DNA of 33,023 nt from positions 1 to 33,023 of the forward strand of contig JAGYOG010000029.1 of NCBI GenBank assembly GCA_018399495.1, read 5' to 3'. The stretch is from Sphaerochaeta sp. GTDB lineage: Bacteria; Spirochaetota; Spirochaetia; Sphaerochaetales; Sphaerochaetaceae. Below the pieces are notes generated by a model. It did not search any database. It was given only the letters and a program-made list of their open reading frames with translations, and was not told where the DNA came from. Both the position numbers and the translations under genes were made by a program. Of the stretch, positions 16,452-25,300 are shown piece after piece (position 1 is the first letter of the stretch; the number at the start of each line of letters is the position of its first letter).

Positions 16452-16709
16452 ATGAGCAGTATTCTTATGATTTTCAACCATGCGCCCTATGATGAAAGCG
16501 ATGTCACATGGAATGTACTTCGCCTTGCAGGCCATACTATGAGAATCTTCTTGATGAATGATTAGGTTGATCTTGCCCGTGATTCAAACAAGAAACCTCT
16601 AGAGTATGATCAGGACCTATCAAAGATGCTTCGGAACCTGATTGCAAAAAATGTTCAGGCAAGGGTATGTGGAACCTGTATGGCGCGTTGTCGTATCCAT
16701 AATACATGA
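16452..16709 (+). pseudogene. DsrE-like protein, nonsense-disrupted and truncated
   Basis: ATG 16452 follows the ilvB-like pseudogene by eight bases with an AGGA site. The translation (MIFNHAPYDESDVTWNVLRL, then IFLMND, then VDLARDSNKKP and CGTCMARC) matches the front of DsrE/DsrF-family sulfur-relay-like proteins, including the conserved Cys pair. An in-frame TAG at 16563-16565 interrupts it after residue 37. The match stops at about residue 82, near 16690-16703, where the sequence becomes the tail of the antisense lipoprotein-like gene; family members run on for some 30 residues. Both faults make it a pseudogene. The original role may have been a small cysteine-based protein linked to redox or sulfur transfer. 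Confidence 0.75.
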
Positions 16710-17627
16710 TATCACCATCGCCTATTGGAATTTCATCGTAGGATGGCCCAAAATCGAGGATGTCGTTGTAATAGGTACTATTGGTGAACTCCTCCCAGAA
16801 ATTGAATGAATTTGTTACGTCAACTGTTATCAGAAGAGTCTTCGGCACTGATACAGTGAAGTTGTTTATTGTTGCATCCAGTCCACTCCCACTTTCTATG
16901 ATAATCTTGGGTTCTTCATCATCCAAGGTGCCATTTGCTCCCCAAAAATCCTCATCAGTAAAGAGGTCGATGCAACCTTGATAGGGATGGGTTTCCTGGT
17001 CAAGAAAAAACCGTCTGTTTCCCTCTGAGTTTTCTAGTTCATGTCTCATCCATACCCAATTGGGCGATTCATCAATCCCTTCATTCACAACTATATCCCA
17101 TTTCTGGAATTGTCCATCAACATTGAAGTACTGGCGAATGGTATAGCTTCCATGGAATGGGGCACATCCTGCATCATTGGTTGCAGTCACCAAGACATGA
17201 GAGGCGTCTGTTGACCAGGAAGGAACATTGAAGGACCACAGTACATTCATCTCCAAATAGGTGAAGCTCATCTCATAGGCCACATAGGTACCTGTTGGAA
17301 TCGTTTTCCTTGCAAGGATAAGTCTTTCTGCCCCAATAGAACCGGTGAAATCAAGAGTTCTGCGCTCTCATCATCCACCAAGGTAACTTTCAGTCCATCA
17401 TCACGTTCCAGAGCAAAATACGTTAGATGCATTTTATAGGAAGCAAGAGATATATTTGTCGATTCCCATGGGTCATCGTCAGCAGTTCTGATGGATCTAC
17501 CCTCACCTGCAACCACTGCATTAAGCATGATCTCTGCCGTTCCATCAGATCCAAAACTGCACTCAAGCCCAAGAGAAATGAAACTGATCAGGATACCAAG
17601 GCAAATAAAACGAACGAGGCTTTTCAT
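16537..17627 (-). pseudogene. Frameshifted and 3'-truncated secreted protein (possible lipoprotein)
   Basis: Start at ATG 17627 with a strong AGGAGGTG site upstream. The N-terminus is an export signal (MKSLVRFICLGILISF) followed by GLEC, a loose spirochaete-style lipobox. A first segment of about 95 residues reads well to ELLISPV; a one-base loss near 17350-17360 then moves the protein into the next frame, where it continues as DFTGSIGAERLILARKTIP and on through a beta-rich domain with ATNDAGCAPFHGSY. From about 16700 down to the stop at 16537 the frame only reads the antisense of the DsrE-like gene, so the true C-terminus is lost. No known family is identified; the beta-rich sequence suggests an envelope protein. 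Confidence 0.75.
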
Positions 17628-17778
17628 AAGCACCTCCTACGTCACCACCAAGATACTTTACGTATAATCTGAACCAATATTCTGACAATATCTGGATTAT
17701 GTATATTATCGAAAGTGGTGGCATTTTTTCACCCTAAGAAAAACCTCTTCCAGTATACTGAAACCAGGAGTCGCTCAT

Positions 17779-18225
17779 ATGCATATACCGTACAACGGAG
17801 CTGGAATCATTTTCTGGACCATCACCGAAACAGGTGAAGTATCTTTTCTGATGGGAAAACGTTCCATACCTCCACAGAACCATATGTGGTCCTTCCCAGG
17901 GGGAACGTGGGAAAAAGGAGAAGATGGATATAATCAAGAGGGAAAGATTTCCTATAGAGAGACAGCTATAAGGGAAAGTCATGAGGAAGTGGGACTGGAC
18001 GTCCCATCCCCAGAAAACCTGTTCCCACTCTGGTCTCTTGATGTGCCAGGTTTTCACTACGGAATCTATGTATATCGCCTCAAGTCTCAGATAAAACCAC
18101 CTTATATCTCTGAATTCTCTGAAACAGGATGGTTCACTTTCTCTACTGTTCCATCTCCTACGGTAACCTTTGTGCGGACTCAGATTCGTAGGTTAAAACG
18201 CTATGTTGAGCAATTATGGAACTAG
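17779..18225 (+). CDS. NUDIX hydrolase
   Basis: The 148-residue protein carries a NUDIX box, PGGTWEKGED followed by RETAIRESHEEVGLD, so it should hydrolyse a nucleoside diphosphate linked to another group. The Glu residues of REUxEExGU are intact. The spacing between GG and RE is about 10 residues longer than usual (a polar insert including DGYNQEGKISY), so it belongs to a variant subgroup. The N-terminal GAGIIFW strand is typical. ATG 17779 has an AGGAG site nine bases upstream. It diverges from the broken lipoprotein-like gene and converges on the ABC operon, whose terminator lies at 18295-18331. The substrate cannot be told from sequence. Confidence 0.9.
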   Translation: MHIPYNGAGIIFWTITETGEVSFLMGKRSIPPQNHMWSFPGGTWEKGEDGYNQEGKISYRETAIRESHEEVGLDVPSPENLFPLWSLDVPGFHYGIYVYRLKSQIKPPYISEFSETGWFTFSTVPSPTVTFVRTQIRRLKRYVEQLWN

Positions 18226-18294
18226 AGGGATCCAACGTATCGCACATGTTTTATGCTAATACTCATTATTGCATTATGTGAATTTGATCAAGAA

Positions 18295-18331
18295 AAAGGA
18301 ACCATTGACTAACTAGACCAATGATCCCTTT
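18295..18331 (-). terminator. Terminator of the peptide ABC operon
   Basis: Arms 18295-18307 and 18319-18331 pair over 13 positions with an 11-base loop. The two imperfect positions are A-C on the plus-strand RNA but G-U wobbles on the minus-strand RNA, and the minus-strand hairpin runs into a T-rich tail (CCTTTTTC). This marks it as a terminator for the minus-strand operon ending at 18354, though it may also slow the opposing NUDIX transcript. Confidence 0.65.
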
Positions 18332-18353
18332 CTCGACTGTTATTAATGTATAC

Positions 18354-20339
18354 CTACGGCTTGATATGGCAGAAGTAGTAGTGATCCTCTGAAAGGCGCA
18401 CCATGGGAGGATACTCCTTCTCACAGATTTCCCCTACCTGTTTATGACATCGACCGGCAAACGGACATCCCTTCACCTTTTTTGTAGGATCAGGAAGCAT
18501 TCCTTCCAACTCGATAATTTCCTTCTGCTTAGTCGGATCAACCTCAGGAACAGCAGAGAGTAGAGCTTCAGTATACGGGTGGTGCCAATTCTCCATCACT
18601 TCATCACGTTTTCCATACTCAACTATCTTTCCTGCATACATGACCATAATGTAATCACTCAGATAGTTGATGACATTCAGGTCATGGGAGATGAACAAGT
18701 AGGCAACATGAGTGTCCACCTGTAGATCATTGAGCAGGTTGAGTACCGATGCCTGGACAGAGACATCGAGTGCACTGGTGGGCTCATCGCATACGATCAA
18801 ATTAGGAGAAATGGAGAGCGAGCGGGCAATTGCAACACGCTGCTGTTCCCCTCCACTGAGCTGTGGCGGTTTCTTCTCCAAATACTCTTTACCCAAATCA
18901 ACTTTCCTGAGAATATCAATGATCTTCTTACGTCGTTCATTCTTATCATTGATGTTCGCAAGCTTCTGCATGGTTCGACCAATAATCTTCTCAACGGTAT
19001 GAGATGGATTGAGACTTCGCCCAGGATTCTGGAAGATGAGCTGAATATTCTTCAGCGTCTCTTTGTTTCGCTTGTTCCATGCAATGGAGATATCGGTATC
19101 CTCGAATATAACCCTACCCTTGGAAGGAGGGAATAATCCACTTACCATATGGCCGGTAGTGGATTTACCACATCCCGACTCACCAACAATACCCAAGATT
19201 GAATGAGGCTTTACTGCAAAATCAATTCCATTTACAGCATATACCTTGCGCCTTGTGCCATAAACCTTATGCACGTCCTCGAGCTTCAATAAATTGTGCT
19301 CGATATCAAAATCAGGATCATTCTTTCGCTTTTTTGGCGTTAGCCGTACCTTCAGTTTGTCAGGGATATCCTCAGCATACGCACGATTGCACGCAGCAAA
19401 ATGGGTCCCCTCAATCTTCTTGATCCCGTACTCACTTATACAGGTATCGTTCTTCTTGTCACAGCGGTCAGCAAACGGACAGCCACCTTCATCTGTTCCC
19501 CGTTTCTTCACATAGCCGGGGATGGTATTCAGTTTCGTCTTTTCCTTCACTACCCCCCCACGAGGCATACAGTTAATCAAGGCACGGGTATATGGGTGAA
19601 CAGGATTCTCAAAAATTTGCTGTTTAGGACCGCTTTCAACGATCTCTCCACTGTACATAACCACGATGTTCTCAGAAACTTTGTTGATAACCCCGATATC
19701 ATGTGAGATGTAAATCATGGACATACTCAACCTATCCCTGAGTTCTGCAATTGAGTCAAGGATAACAGCCTCTGTTGTAACATCCAAGGCTGTGGTTGGT
19801 TCATCGAGAATCATAAGGTCCGGCTTGCAGAGCAATGCCATCGCAATACAAATTCTCTGCTGGATACCACCACTGACCTGGTGAGGATATCGCCTCACAA
19901 TACCCTTGGGATCGCCGAGGTTCATCATTTCCAAGGCTTCAATCGTTGCTTTCCTTGCCTTTGCCTTGTTCAGTTTCTGGTGGTGCATACCTACTTCATC
20001 AAGCTGGAAACCAATGGTAAGAGAAGGATTGAGAGAGGAATAGGGATTCTGGAAAACCATGGCAATCCTATTACCACGAACGGATTCCATCTCCTTTTCC
20101 GAATTCTCAAGTAAGTTTTTATCCTTGAATCGAATGGCTCCCTCTACTTGAGCATTACTGGCAAGATAACGCATGATTGTAAAGGCAAGAGTACTCTTTC
20201 CACATCCAGACTCACCAATGATACCAATCGATTCATTATATCCAAGATTGAAGGATACATTGTTAACTGCAGAAAACAGTCCATCAAAGGTGCTGAATCG
20301 TACATGGAGGTTTTCAATTTCTAAAATGTTATCGTTCAT
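18354..20339 (-). CDS. Fused two-ATPase subunit of an oligopeptide/dipeptide ABC importer (DppD-DppF type)
   Basis: The 661-residue protein contains two full ATPase domains that are normally separate DppD and DppF subunits. Half one: Walker A GESGCGKST (42-50), signature VSGGIQQR (155-162), Walker B LMILDEP (175-181). Half two: Walker A GESGCGKST (386-394), signature LSGGEQQR (494-501), Walker B LIVCDEP (514-520). Each half ends in the oligopeptide-family C-terminal region with four cysteines (287, 293, 300, 317 and 625, 631, 639, 657); in DppD-type subunits this pattern can hold an iron-sulfur cluster. It overlaps the permease gene by 11 bases. It would couple ATP hydrolysis to peptide import through the two permeases upstream. 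Confidence 0.95.
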   Translation of the reverse strand: MNDNILEIENLHVRFSTFDGLFSAVNNVSFNLGYNESIGIIGESGCGKSTLAFTIMRYLASNAQVEGAIRFKDKNLLENSEKEMESVRGNRIAMVFQNPYSSLNPSLTIGFQLDEVGMHHQKLNKAKARKATIEALEMMNLGDPKGIVRRYPHQVSGGIQQRICIAMALLCKPDLMILDEPTTALDVTTEAVILDSIAELRDRLSMSMIYISHDIGVINKVSENIVVMYSGEIVESGPKQQIFENPVHPYTRALINCMPRGGVVKEKTKLNTIPGYVKKRGTDEGGCPFADRCDKKNDTCISEYGIKKIEGTHFAACNRAYAEDIPDKLKVRLTPKKRKNDPDFDIEHNLLKLEDVHKVYGTRRKVYAVNGIDFAVKPHSILGIVGESGCGKSTTGHMVSGLFPPSKGRVIFEDTDISIAWNKRNKETLKNIQLIFQNPGRSLNPSHTVEKIIGRTMQKLANINDKNERRKKIIDILRKVDLGKEYLEKKPPQLSGGEQQRVAIARSLSISPNLIVCDEPTSALDVSVQASVLNLLNDLQVDTHVAYLFISHDLNVINYLSDYIMVMYAGKIVEYGKRDEVMENWHHPYTEALLSAVPEVDPTKQKEIIELEGMLPDPTKKVKGCPFAGRCHKQVGEICEKEYPPMVRLSEDHYYFCHIKP

Positions 20340-21159
20340 GTATCAATACCTTACTGACAAAGTCAGAGAAAATTGAGATGGCAATCACCAAGGAAGCGAT
20401 AGCCAAGGCTGGAAACAGAACCGTCCAAGGCGCTTGTGCAATGACCGGCTTGTTCTCGATAACCATCATACCCCAGTCAGGTGTGGGAGGTTGCAAGCCA
20501 ACTCCCAAAAATCCAAGAGATGCAACCATCATAATCGAATAGGCAAACCTAGCAGTAGCTTCAACGATGATAGGCCCCGTAGTATTGGGAAGAATCTCTA
20601 CAAACATGATGTACAGATGATTCTCTCCACGTATACGTGCCGCAGAGACATATTCCTGACTCTTTTCGGTCAACAGCACACCGCGGGATACACGGGCAGT
20701 AGCTGGAATGAACGCAATAGATACAATAATCGTCAGACTCACAATGCTTGAGTTTCCAAGAATACCTAAAATAACCATGGACAATACCAAAGGAGGAATC
20801 GCCATCAAAATATCCATAGTACGAAGGAAAGCTGTGTCAACTTTCCCTCCAAAATATCCTGCTGAAAATCCAAGCAATATTCCCAATAGCGTTGAGACCA
20901 TAGAAGTTAACAACGCAACCGTGAGAATGGAACGACTTCCATATACAATTCTTGCAAGGATATCGCGGCCAAGACTATCGGTTCCAAGCAAATGACCATA
21001 CTCACCAGGAGCTACCATTTGATTCATAGAATCCATTTGGGTATATGTATATGAAATCATGGAAGGTCCGACAGCGGCAGCTATCAGCCAGAATACGATA
21101 ATAGCAATACCAATGATGGCCAATGGACTTTTTTTCAATTGATAGAAGAAATACTTCAC
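20329..21159 (-). CDS. Peptide ABC importer permease (DppC-like)
   Basis: This 276-residue inner-membrane protein of the BPD_transp_1 family has about six helices. The N-terminus carries the OppC/DppC_N hydrophobic segment (PLAIIGIAIIVFWLIAA), then the LLGTDSLGRDILARIVYG signature and, near residues 160-180, the EAA-type loop that contacts the ATPases (SAARIRGENHLYIMFVEILP). The start is GTG 21159, which overlaps the preceding stop as GTGA, with GGAGG six bases upstream. It pairs with the 322-residue permease to form the channel. The overlaps at both ends imply coupled, stoichiometric translation. Confidence 0.94.
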   Translation of the reverse strand: MKYFFYQLKKSPLAIIGIAIIVFWLIAAAVGPSMISYTYTQMDSMNQMVAPGEYGHLLGTDSLGRDILARIVYGSRSILTVALLTSMVSTLLGILLGFSAGYFGGKVDTAFLRTMDILMAIPPLVLSMVILGILGNSSIVSLTIIVSIAFIPATARVSRGVLLTEKSQEYVSAARIRGENHLYIMFVEILPNTTGPIIVEATARFAYSIMMVASLGFLGVGLQPPTPDWGMMVIENKPVIAQAPWTVLFPALAIASLVIAISIFSDFVSKVLIHER

Positions 21160-22124
21160 TTCTGGCCTCCTTGGAATCTGATTCTCGGGTTGAGATAGCT
21201 ATACATGATGTCGGTGATCATCGTAGAGACTGAGTAAATAATGGTTATCAAGAGTACACAAGCCTCAATAAGCGGCACATCGCGCGTCTTGATTCCAGTC
21301 ATTAGAAGGGACCCCATGCCGGGGAATCCAAACAGGGTCTCAACTACGACAAGTCCGCCAAACAGCCAGCCCATGTTCATGCCAATAATGGTAATGGTTG
21401 GAAGCATTGCGTTCTTCAACGCATGTCTGAAAATAACATACTTGCGAGGCATACCCTTCAAGGTTGCTGCCCTAATGTAGTCAGAATTCATGACTGAAAT
21501 CATTGAAGAGCGTTGCATTCTCGAGATGTATCCAAACATTACAAGGGTAATGGAAAGCGCAGGGAGAATCACAATGTTAAGATTCTGCCAGATGCTTTCC
21601 CCGATTGGAAGTACACTGACAATAGGGAACCATTTTAACTGAACAGCAAAAACAGTAATAAGAATTACACCGGAAACAAACTCAGGAAGTGCCATCGTGG
21701 CCAAACCGAAAAATGAAATAATTGAGTCAATCGGTTTTTTTTCCTTTACCCCTGCCAATACCCCAAAGAAAATTGAGAGCGGAACGAATATAATGAAGGC
21801 GGTCATGGCAAGTATTACTGAGTGTCCTACCTTTCTCCATAATATGGAGTTAATCGAAACACCTTTCATATACACAGATTCACCTAAATCACCGACTACT
21901 ACGCCGCTGATCCATCTTCCATAGCGTTCTAGCAAGGGATCATTGAGCCCCCTTGCCTCTCTGAGGGCAGCAACGGACTCCTCAGTGGCGCTCTGGCCCA
22001 AAATCATTTGTGCGACATCACCTGGCATGATTTCAACAAGCAAAAAGATGATGAACGACATGACGACCAGGGTCGCAAGAAGCGACCCCAGACGACGAAG
22101 AAATATTTCCACTAATCTCTTCAT
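21156..22124 (-). CDS. Peptide ABC importer permease (DppB-like)
   Basis: The 322-residue protein is a typical DppB/OppB: an N-terminal helix (about 12-32), the periplasmic loop signature (ARGLNDPLLERYGRWISG and GDLGESVYM), then five more helices with the EAA loop (AATLKGMPRKYVIFRHALKN). ATG 22124 overlaps the binding-protein stop as ATGA. Together with the 276-residue permease it forms the membrane pore. Length and topology match the family with no oddities. Confidence 0.95.
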   Translation of the reverse strand: MKRLVEIFLRRLGSLLATLVVMSFIIFLLVEIMPGDVAQMILGQSATEESVAALREARGLNDPLLERYGRWISGVVVGDLGESVYMKGVSINSILWRKVGHSVILAMTAFIIFVPLSIFFGVLAGVKEKKPIDSIISFFGLATMALPEFVSGVILITVFAVQLKWFPIVSVLPIGESIWQNLNIVILPALSITLVMFGYISRMQRSSMISVMNSDYIRAATLKGMPRKYVIFRHALKNAMLPTITIIGMNMGWLFGGLVVVETLFGFPGMGSLLMTGIKTRDVPLIEACVLLITIIYSVSTMITDIMYSYLNPRIRFQGGQK

Positions 22125-23626
22125 AGAATATCCATGTACTTATACTGCGGAAGCTGAGAAAGAGGATGCTTGTAATCAACAACGCGATCACTGATTGCCA
22201 CCAAAAGTGGAACCTGTACGTTGATCAGAGGACCATTCTCAAAGAACCATTCCTGCATCTCATGATAGTAAACCATACGTTGATCGGGATCTGCCTCTCT
22301 GGAGACCTTTTCAATAAGATCATTGAGGACCGGATCATCCAAGTGGGACTCATTCCAGGGACCATCACCCTTGAAGGCAAGTGCGAGCAACATGGAGGGG
22401 TCAATACGACCACCCCAACCGGTGAGGGTAATTGGAACATTCAACCAGTACTGGGAAAGGTAGATGTCACGGGTATAACCCTTCAGCACGATATCAAATC
22501 CAGCTTCAGCGGCCAACTCCTTAATAGTCTGGCTCAGCTCTTTACCAAATGGATGGTCAGAAGCGTAGTAAAGCTCAGTACTCAAGCCATTGGGGTATCC
22601 AGCTTCTTTAAGCAGTTCCTTTGCTTTCTCAACATCTCTTCCACGTAGTGGTATGTTTTTATATTCTGCCAAGGAAGCCATGATCGGGCTTTCATCATAG
22701 AAAACACCATCATTCAATTCCATCTTGGCAACATTACGTGCGATAATTTTAGGATCCATGGCATATTTGAATGCTAAACGAACCCTGTTGTCATTAAACG
22801 GAGCCTCATCCACACGCATGGAAATGAATCTCATTTCCTGATAGGGGGAGATGATTTTAATACCATCAACACCATCAAGACGCTGTTTAATTTCCGGTGA
22901 TACGAAAGGTACTACATCTACACGATCGGATTCAAGCATTGAGATGCTCGCATCAATATCGCTTACGAAATAGATAGCAATCTGGTCAATCTTGGGAAGC
23001 CCTTCTACCCAGTAATTTGGATTCTTCTTAAGCAGTGCAGATTCCTTGGGAACCAACTGGCTCATGGTGTAGGGACCAGTTCCCATTGGCTTGGACTCAC
23101 CCAAGGAAGCATAGTCATAGTCGCTGGAAAGGATTGCCATACTATAATCAGTCAACTGATACACAAAGGTTGGTCGAGCTTCTTTGAGCGTTATCTCGAC
23201 AGTGTAATCATCAACGGCACGTACAGATTCCATGACTTCAAAGTCAGCCTTCTTCAAGTGACCAATACTAGGATCCTGAGTTCTCTCAAGGGTGTATTTC
23301 ACATCTTCAGCGTTAAAAACAGAGCCATCATGAAACGTTACTCCCTGACGGAGTTTAAAGGTCCATACTTTACCAGCATCAGTTTCCCAGCTGGTAGCTA
23401 GCAAAGGTTCAAGTGCACCTGTTTCGGCATTGATTTCAACCAGATACTCATAAATAGATGAGTTCATGGAAAATGCCTGACCATCCCAGACACCTGGGGT
23501 AATTAATCCAGGGACCTGTTCTGCCACACGAATCTGTTTGACAGGAGCCGCTTTTTCGGCATCCCCTCCTGCAAATACCATCATCGGTATTGCAAGCAAA
23601 AGTACTACTAATAATGTACGTCGCAT
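22121..23626 (-). CDS. Extracytoplasmic peptide-binding protein (SBP_bac_5)
   Basis: This 501-residue protein captures the substrate for the importer encoded just downstream. The signal peptide (MRRTLLVVLLLAIPMMVFAGG) has no cysteine lipobox, so signal peptidase I processing is likely, a feature also of the BMP protein in this window. Family motifs include LATSWETDAGKVWTFKLRQG, FHDGSVFNAEDVKYTLER and ATYFLSD-like strands near residue 200. The frame extends to 23692, but an AGGAGGAATT site before the ATG at 23626 settles the start. It heads the operon; its stop overlaps the DppB start by four bases. The family binds peptides, nickel or sugars-linked ligands, so peptide is likely, not proven. 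Confidence 0.93.
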   Translation of the reverse strand: MRRTLLVVLLLAIPMMVFAGGDAEKAAPVKQIRVAEQVPGLITPGVWDGQAFSMNSSIYEYLVEINAETGALEPLLATSWETDAGKVWTFKLRQGVTFHDGSVFNAEDVKYTLERTQDPSIGHLKKADFEVMESVRAVDDYTVEITLKEARPTFVYQLTDYSMAILSSDYDYASLGESKPMGTGPYTMSQLVPKESALLKKNPNYWVEGLPKIDQIAIYFVSDIDASISMLESDRVDVVPFVSPEIKQRLDGVDGIKIISPYQEMRFISMRVDEAPFNDNRVRLAFKYAMDPKIIARNVAKMELNDGVFYDESPIMASLAEYKNIPLRGRDVEKAKELLKEAGYPNGLSTELYYASDHPFGKELSQTIKELAAEAGFDIVLKGYTRDIYLSQYWLNVPITLTGWGGRIDPSMLLALAFKGDGPWNESHLDDPVLNDLIEKVSREADPDQRMVYYHEMQEWFFENGPLINVQVPLLVAISDRVVDYKHPLSQLPQYKYMDIL

Positions 23627-23703
23627 AATTCCTCCTAAAAGTTGTTTGAATCTTGACGTTCTCTTGTCGGAAGCTCCCCCATTAGGAACCATTTTACCAA
23701 ATC

Positions 23704-23747
23704 ATACAAACCATCCGTGCAACCATTGCACGTTTTATGGTTTGTGT
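23704..23747. promoter_or_regulatory. Nested inverted repeat in the peptide-operon leader
   Basis: Outer arms ACAAACCAT (23706-23714) and ATGGTTTGT (23737-23745), inner arms CGTGCAA (23716-23722) and TTGCACG (23726-23732) around CCA: 16 perfect pairs in two blocks. It lies about 80 bases before the binding-protein start and just downstream of its predicted promoter, so an operator or a leader hairpin is likely. Confidence 0.6.
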
Positions 23748-23769
23748 AATTCCTGTATCCGACAACCCT

Positions 23770-23799
23770 ATTAAACAATTAAAGTTGGCACTTTGTCAA
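23770..23799 (-). promoter_or_regulatory. Sigma70-type promoter of the peptide ABC operon
   Basis: Minus strand: consensus TTGACA (23799-23794), 18-base spacer, TTTAAT (23775-23770). The start site would fall near 23763, so the nested inverted repeat would lie at about +16 to +60 of the transcript. Confidence 0.55.
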
Positions 23800-23814
23800 G
23801 AAACACATTATAAT
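23785..23814 (+). promoter_or_regulatory. Plus-strand promoter candidate overlapping the peptide-operon promoter
   Basis: TTGGCA (23785-23790), 18-base spacer, perfect TATAAT (23809-23814). It overlaps the divergent minus-strand promoter. The only downstream gene is at 24059, about 240 bases away, so the leader would be long. It could also be incidental in this AT-rich region. Confidence 0.4.
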
Positions 23815-23888
23815 TGTTTGCTATTAGCAATATTTTACAATAAAATCTCTTAGCTCAATCCCTCTCTCTTAAACAGCTTATCATGATT

Positions 23889-23904
23889 TTTCTTATATAA
23901 GAAA
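23889..23904. repeat. 16-bp AT-rich palindrome in the 23627-24058 gap
   Basis: TTTCTTATATAAGAAA is a perfect palindrome, followed on the plus strand by a T7 run two bases later. It could be an operator or a weak terminator for a transcript from the 23785 promoter. The remainder of this 430-base gap is AT-rich and shows no ORF with a ribosome site. Confidence 0.35.
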
Positions 23905-24058
23905 TATTTTTTTCCTACTGCATTTTTAGAGATTGTCATGGTACTGCAAGAAATTTCATATAAAATCATTTTTTGAATTTTCTCGATATAAAATTCTGAT
24001 TCGATGTTACTCTTTCACTATTCAATAGGCCCATTAAAACATAACAAAGGGAGTCAAT

Positions 24059-25291
24059 ATGAAAAAAATTACCATGTTTGTTAGTATCCTGTGTTTAGCA
24101 ACTCTGCTTTTTGGTGCAGGAATCAGTGAAGGACAGTTTACCGATCAAAGCAATCCTGAATACCTCGAGCACTATTTTCAAATCATACTTCCCAACGATT
24201 CAGTTGAAATCGCATCCTTTGAGAAGGCACTCAACCAACTAAGCGAAGCAGTGATAGAAATCAAGGAGCAGAATGACATTTTCAAAGCACTTGTCGCTAC
24301 TGCTGACCTCACTGAGCTGGCCTTGACCTATAGTACAGAGAAGGCATCGAGCAGGCTGGCCTTCCATGGTATCAAAAGCGAAATACCCCAGGATACAAAA
24401 CCCTATCTGGCATGTGCACTTGATGCGTCACTGCTTCCCCCGTCTGTTGCAGAGGAAATTTTGGGTACATCACCTCTGGCCAGCTCCACTGCTTCAAATC
24501 TACTGATGAGCATCGCCAACGCAAATGGAGTAAGCAGAAACTACATCGGCAGTGTACAGGATAGAGACATCCTTATGCGTATTTCAAATGCATTCGATAG
24601 CTACACTCTCTTCTCCGATAACAATCTGGATGCAATAGGGGCAGAGGCAGTCCAGAGAAAAGCTTCCACCGGTTATAATTTAAAAAAAGACGTAGATGAC
24701 GCACAGTTCCTTCCCTCTCGAACCATTCAGTATGGACATAGTGATGAAACCCATCTCAAACAACTTGTTGTTCTCCTTGCGAGTGAAGGGATGAATGCAA
24801 AACTGCAGATTGAACCGAAAGTCTCAATCTATGAATACTTACTCGACTGGGGTCCGGTACCTGAGCCAAGTCCCTATTATATGGTGCTTGAGAACAGTAA
24901 AGACTTCTATCTTGCCTATGCAGTTGAGTATGATGCGAAATTTGAGTTTGAGAAGGAAGAAGATCTTTTGAGATTCGACCAAATCATCAATACCTATGCA
25001 AAAAAGAATGATGGGAATCAGGCCAAAGATAGCAATGTAGCACTGCTGAAAGGTTCCTGGTGGCAACCCTTGTACAGCACCACATTCAATGCGGACACAG
25101 AAGCATATCAGGAAATTCTGGACTGTATCCTTATGGAAGAGGGATATTCCATCCATCCCTTCTCTTTACTTGAGAACAAAATCAATCTCATTACTACGTT
25201 GGAAAACCTTAGTGGATTGGAAGTACAGGAAAAAACCTTGTACGTAAATAATGCCTTTTACCGGTATCTCACTGGTTCAGATTATCAATAA
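24059..25291 (+). CDS. Exported protein of unknown function, 410 residues
   Basis: ATG 24059 has an AAGGGAG site six bases upstream. The N-terminus is a signal peptide (MKKITMFVSILCLATLLFGA) without a clear lipobox. The mature protein is acidic and helical, with one hydrophobic patch near 140-155 (SSTASNLLMSIANANGV) but no strong membrane helix. No family is recognised. The aromatic end is VNNAFYRYLTGSDYQ. It lies directly before the hairpin and DeoR-type regulator of the nucleoside operon and may belong to the same regulon, but no promoter links them. It could be a spirochaete-specific envelope protein. Confidence 0.75.
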   Translation: MKKITMFVSILCLATLLFGAGISEGQFTDQSNPEYLEHYFQIILPNDSVEIASFEKALNQLSEAVIEIKEQNDIFKALVATADLTELALTYSTEKASSRLAFHGIKSEIPQDTKPYLACALDASLLPPSVAEEILGTSPLASSTASNLLMSIANANGVSRNYIGSVQDRDILMRISNAFDSYTLFSDNNLDAIGAEAVQRKASTGYNLKKDVDDAQFLPSRTIQYGHSDETHLKQLVVLLASEGMNAKLQIEPKVSIYEYLLDWGPVPEPSPYYMVLENSKDFYLAYAVEYDAKFEFEKEEDLLRFDQIINTYAKKNDGNQAKDSNVALLKGSWWQPLYSTTFNADTEAYQEILDCILMEEGYSIHPFSLLENKINLITTLENLSGLEVQEKTLYVNNAFYRYLTGSDYQ

Positions 25292-25300
25292 GATTGTGTC

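Noticed and set aside
15282-16565. TAG codons at 15282 and 16563 read as sense codons (stop-codon recoding)
   Set aside because: Intact genes in the same window end in TAG, and these two genes also have frame changes and truncation, so simple decay explains them better.
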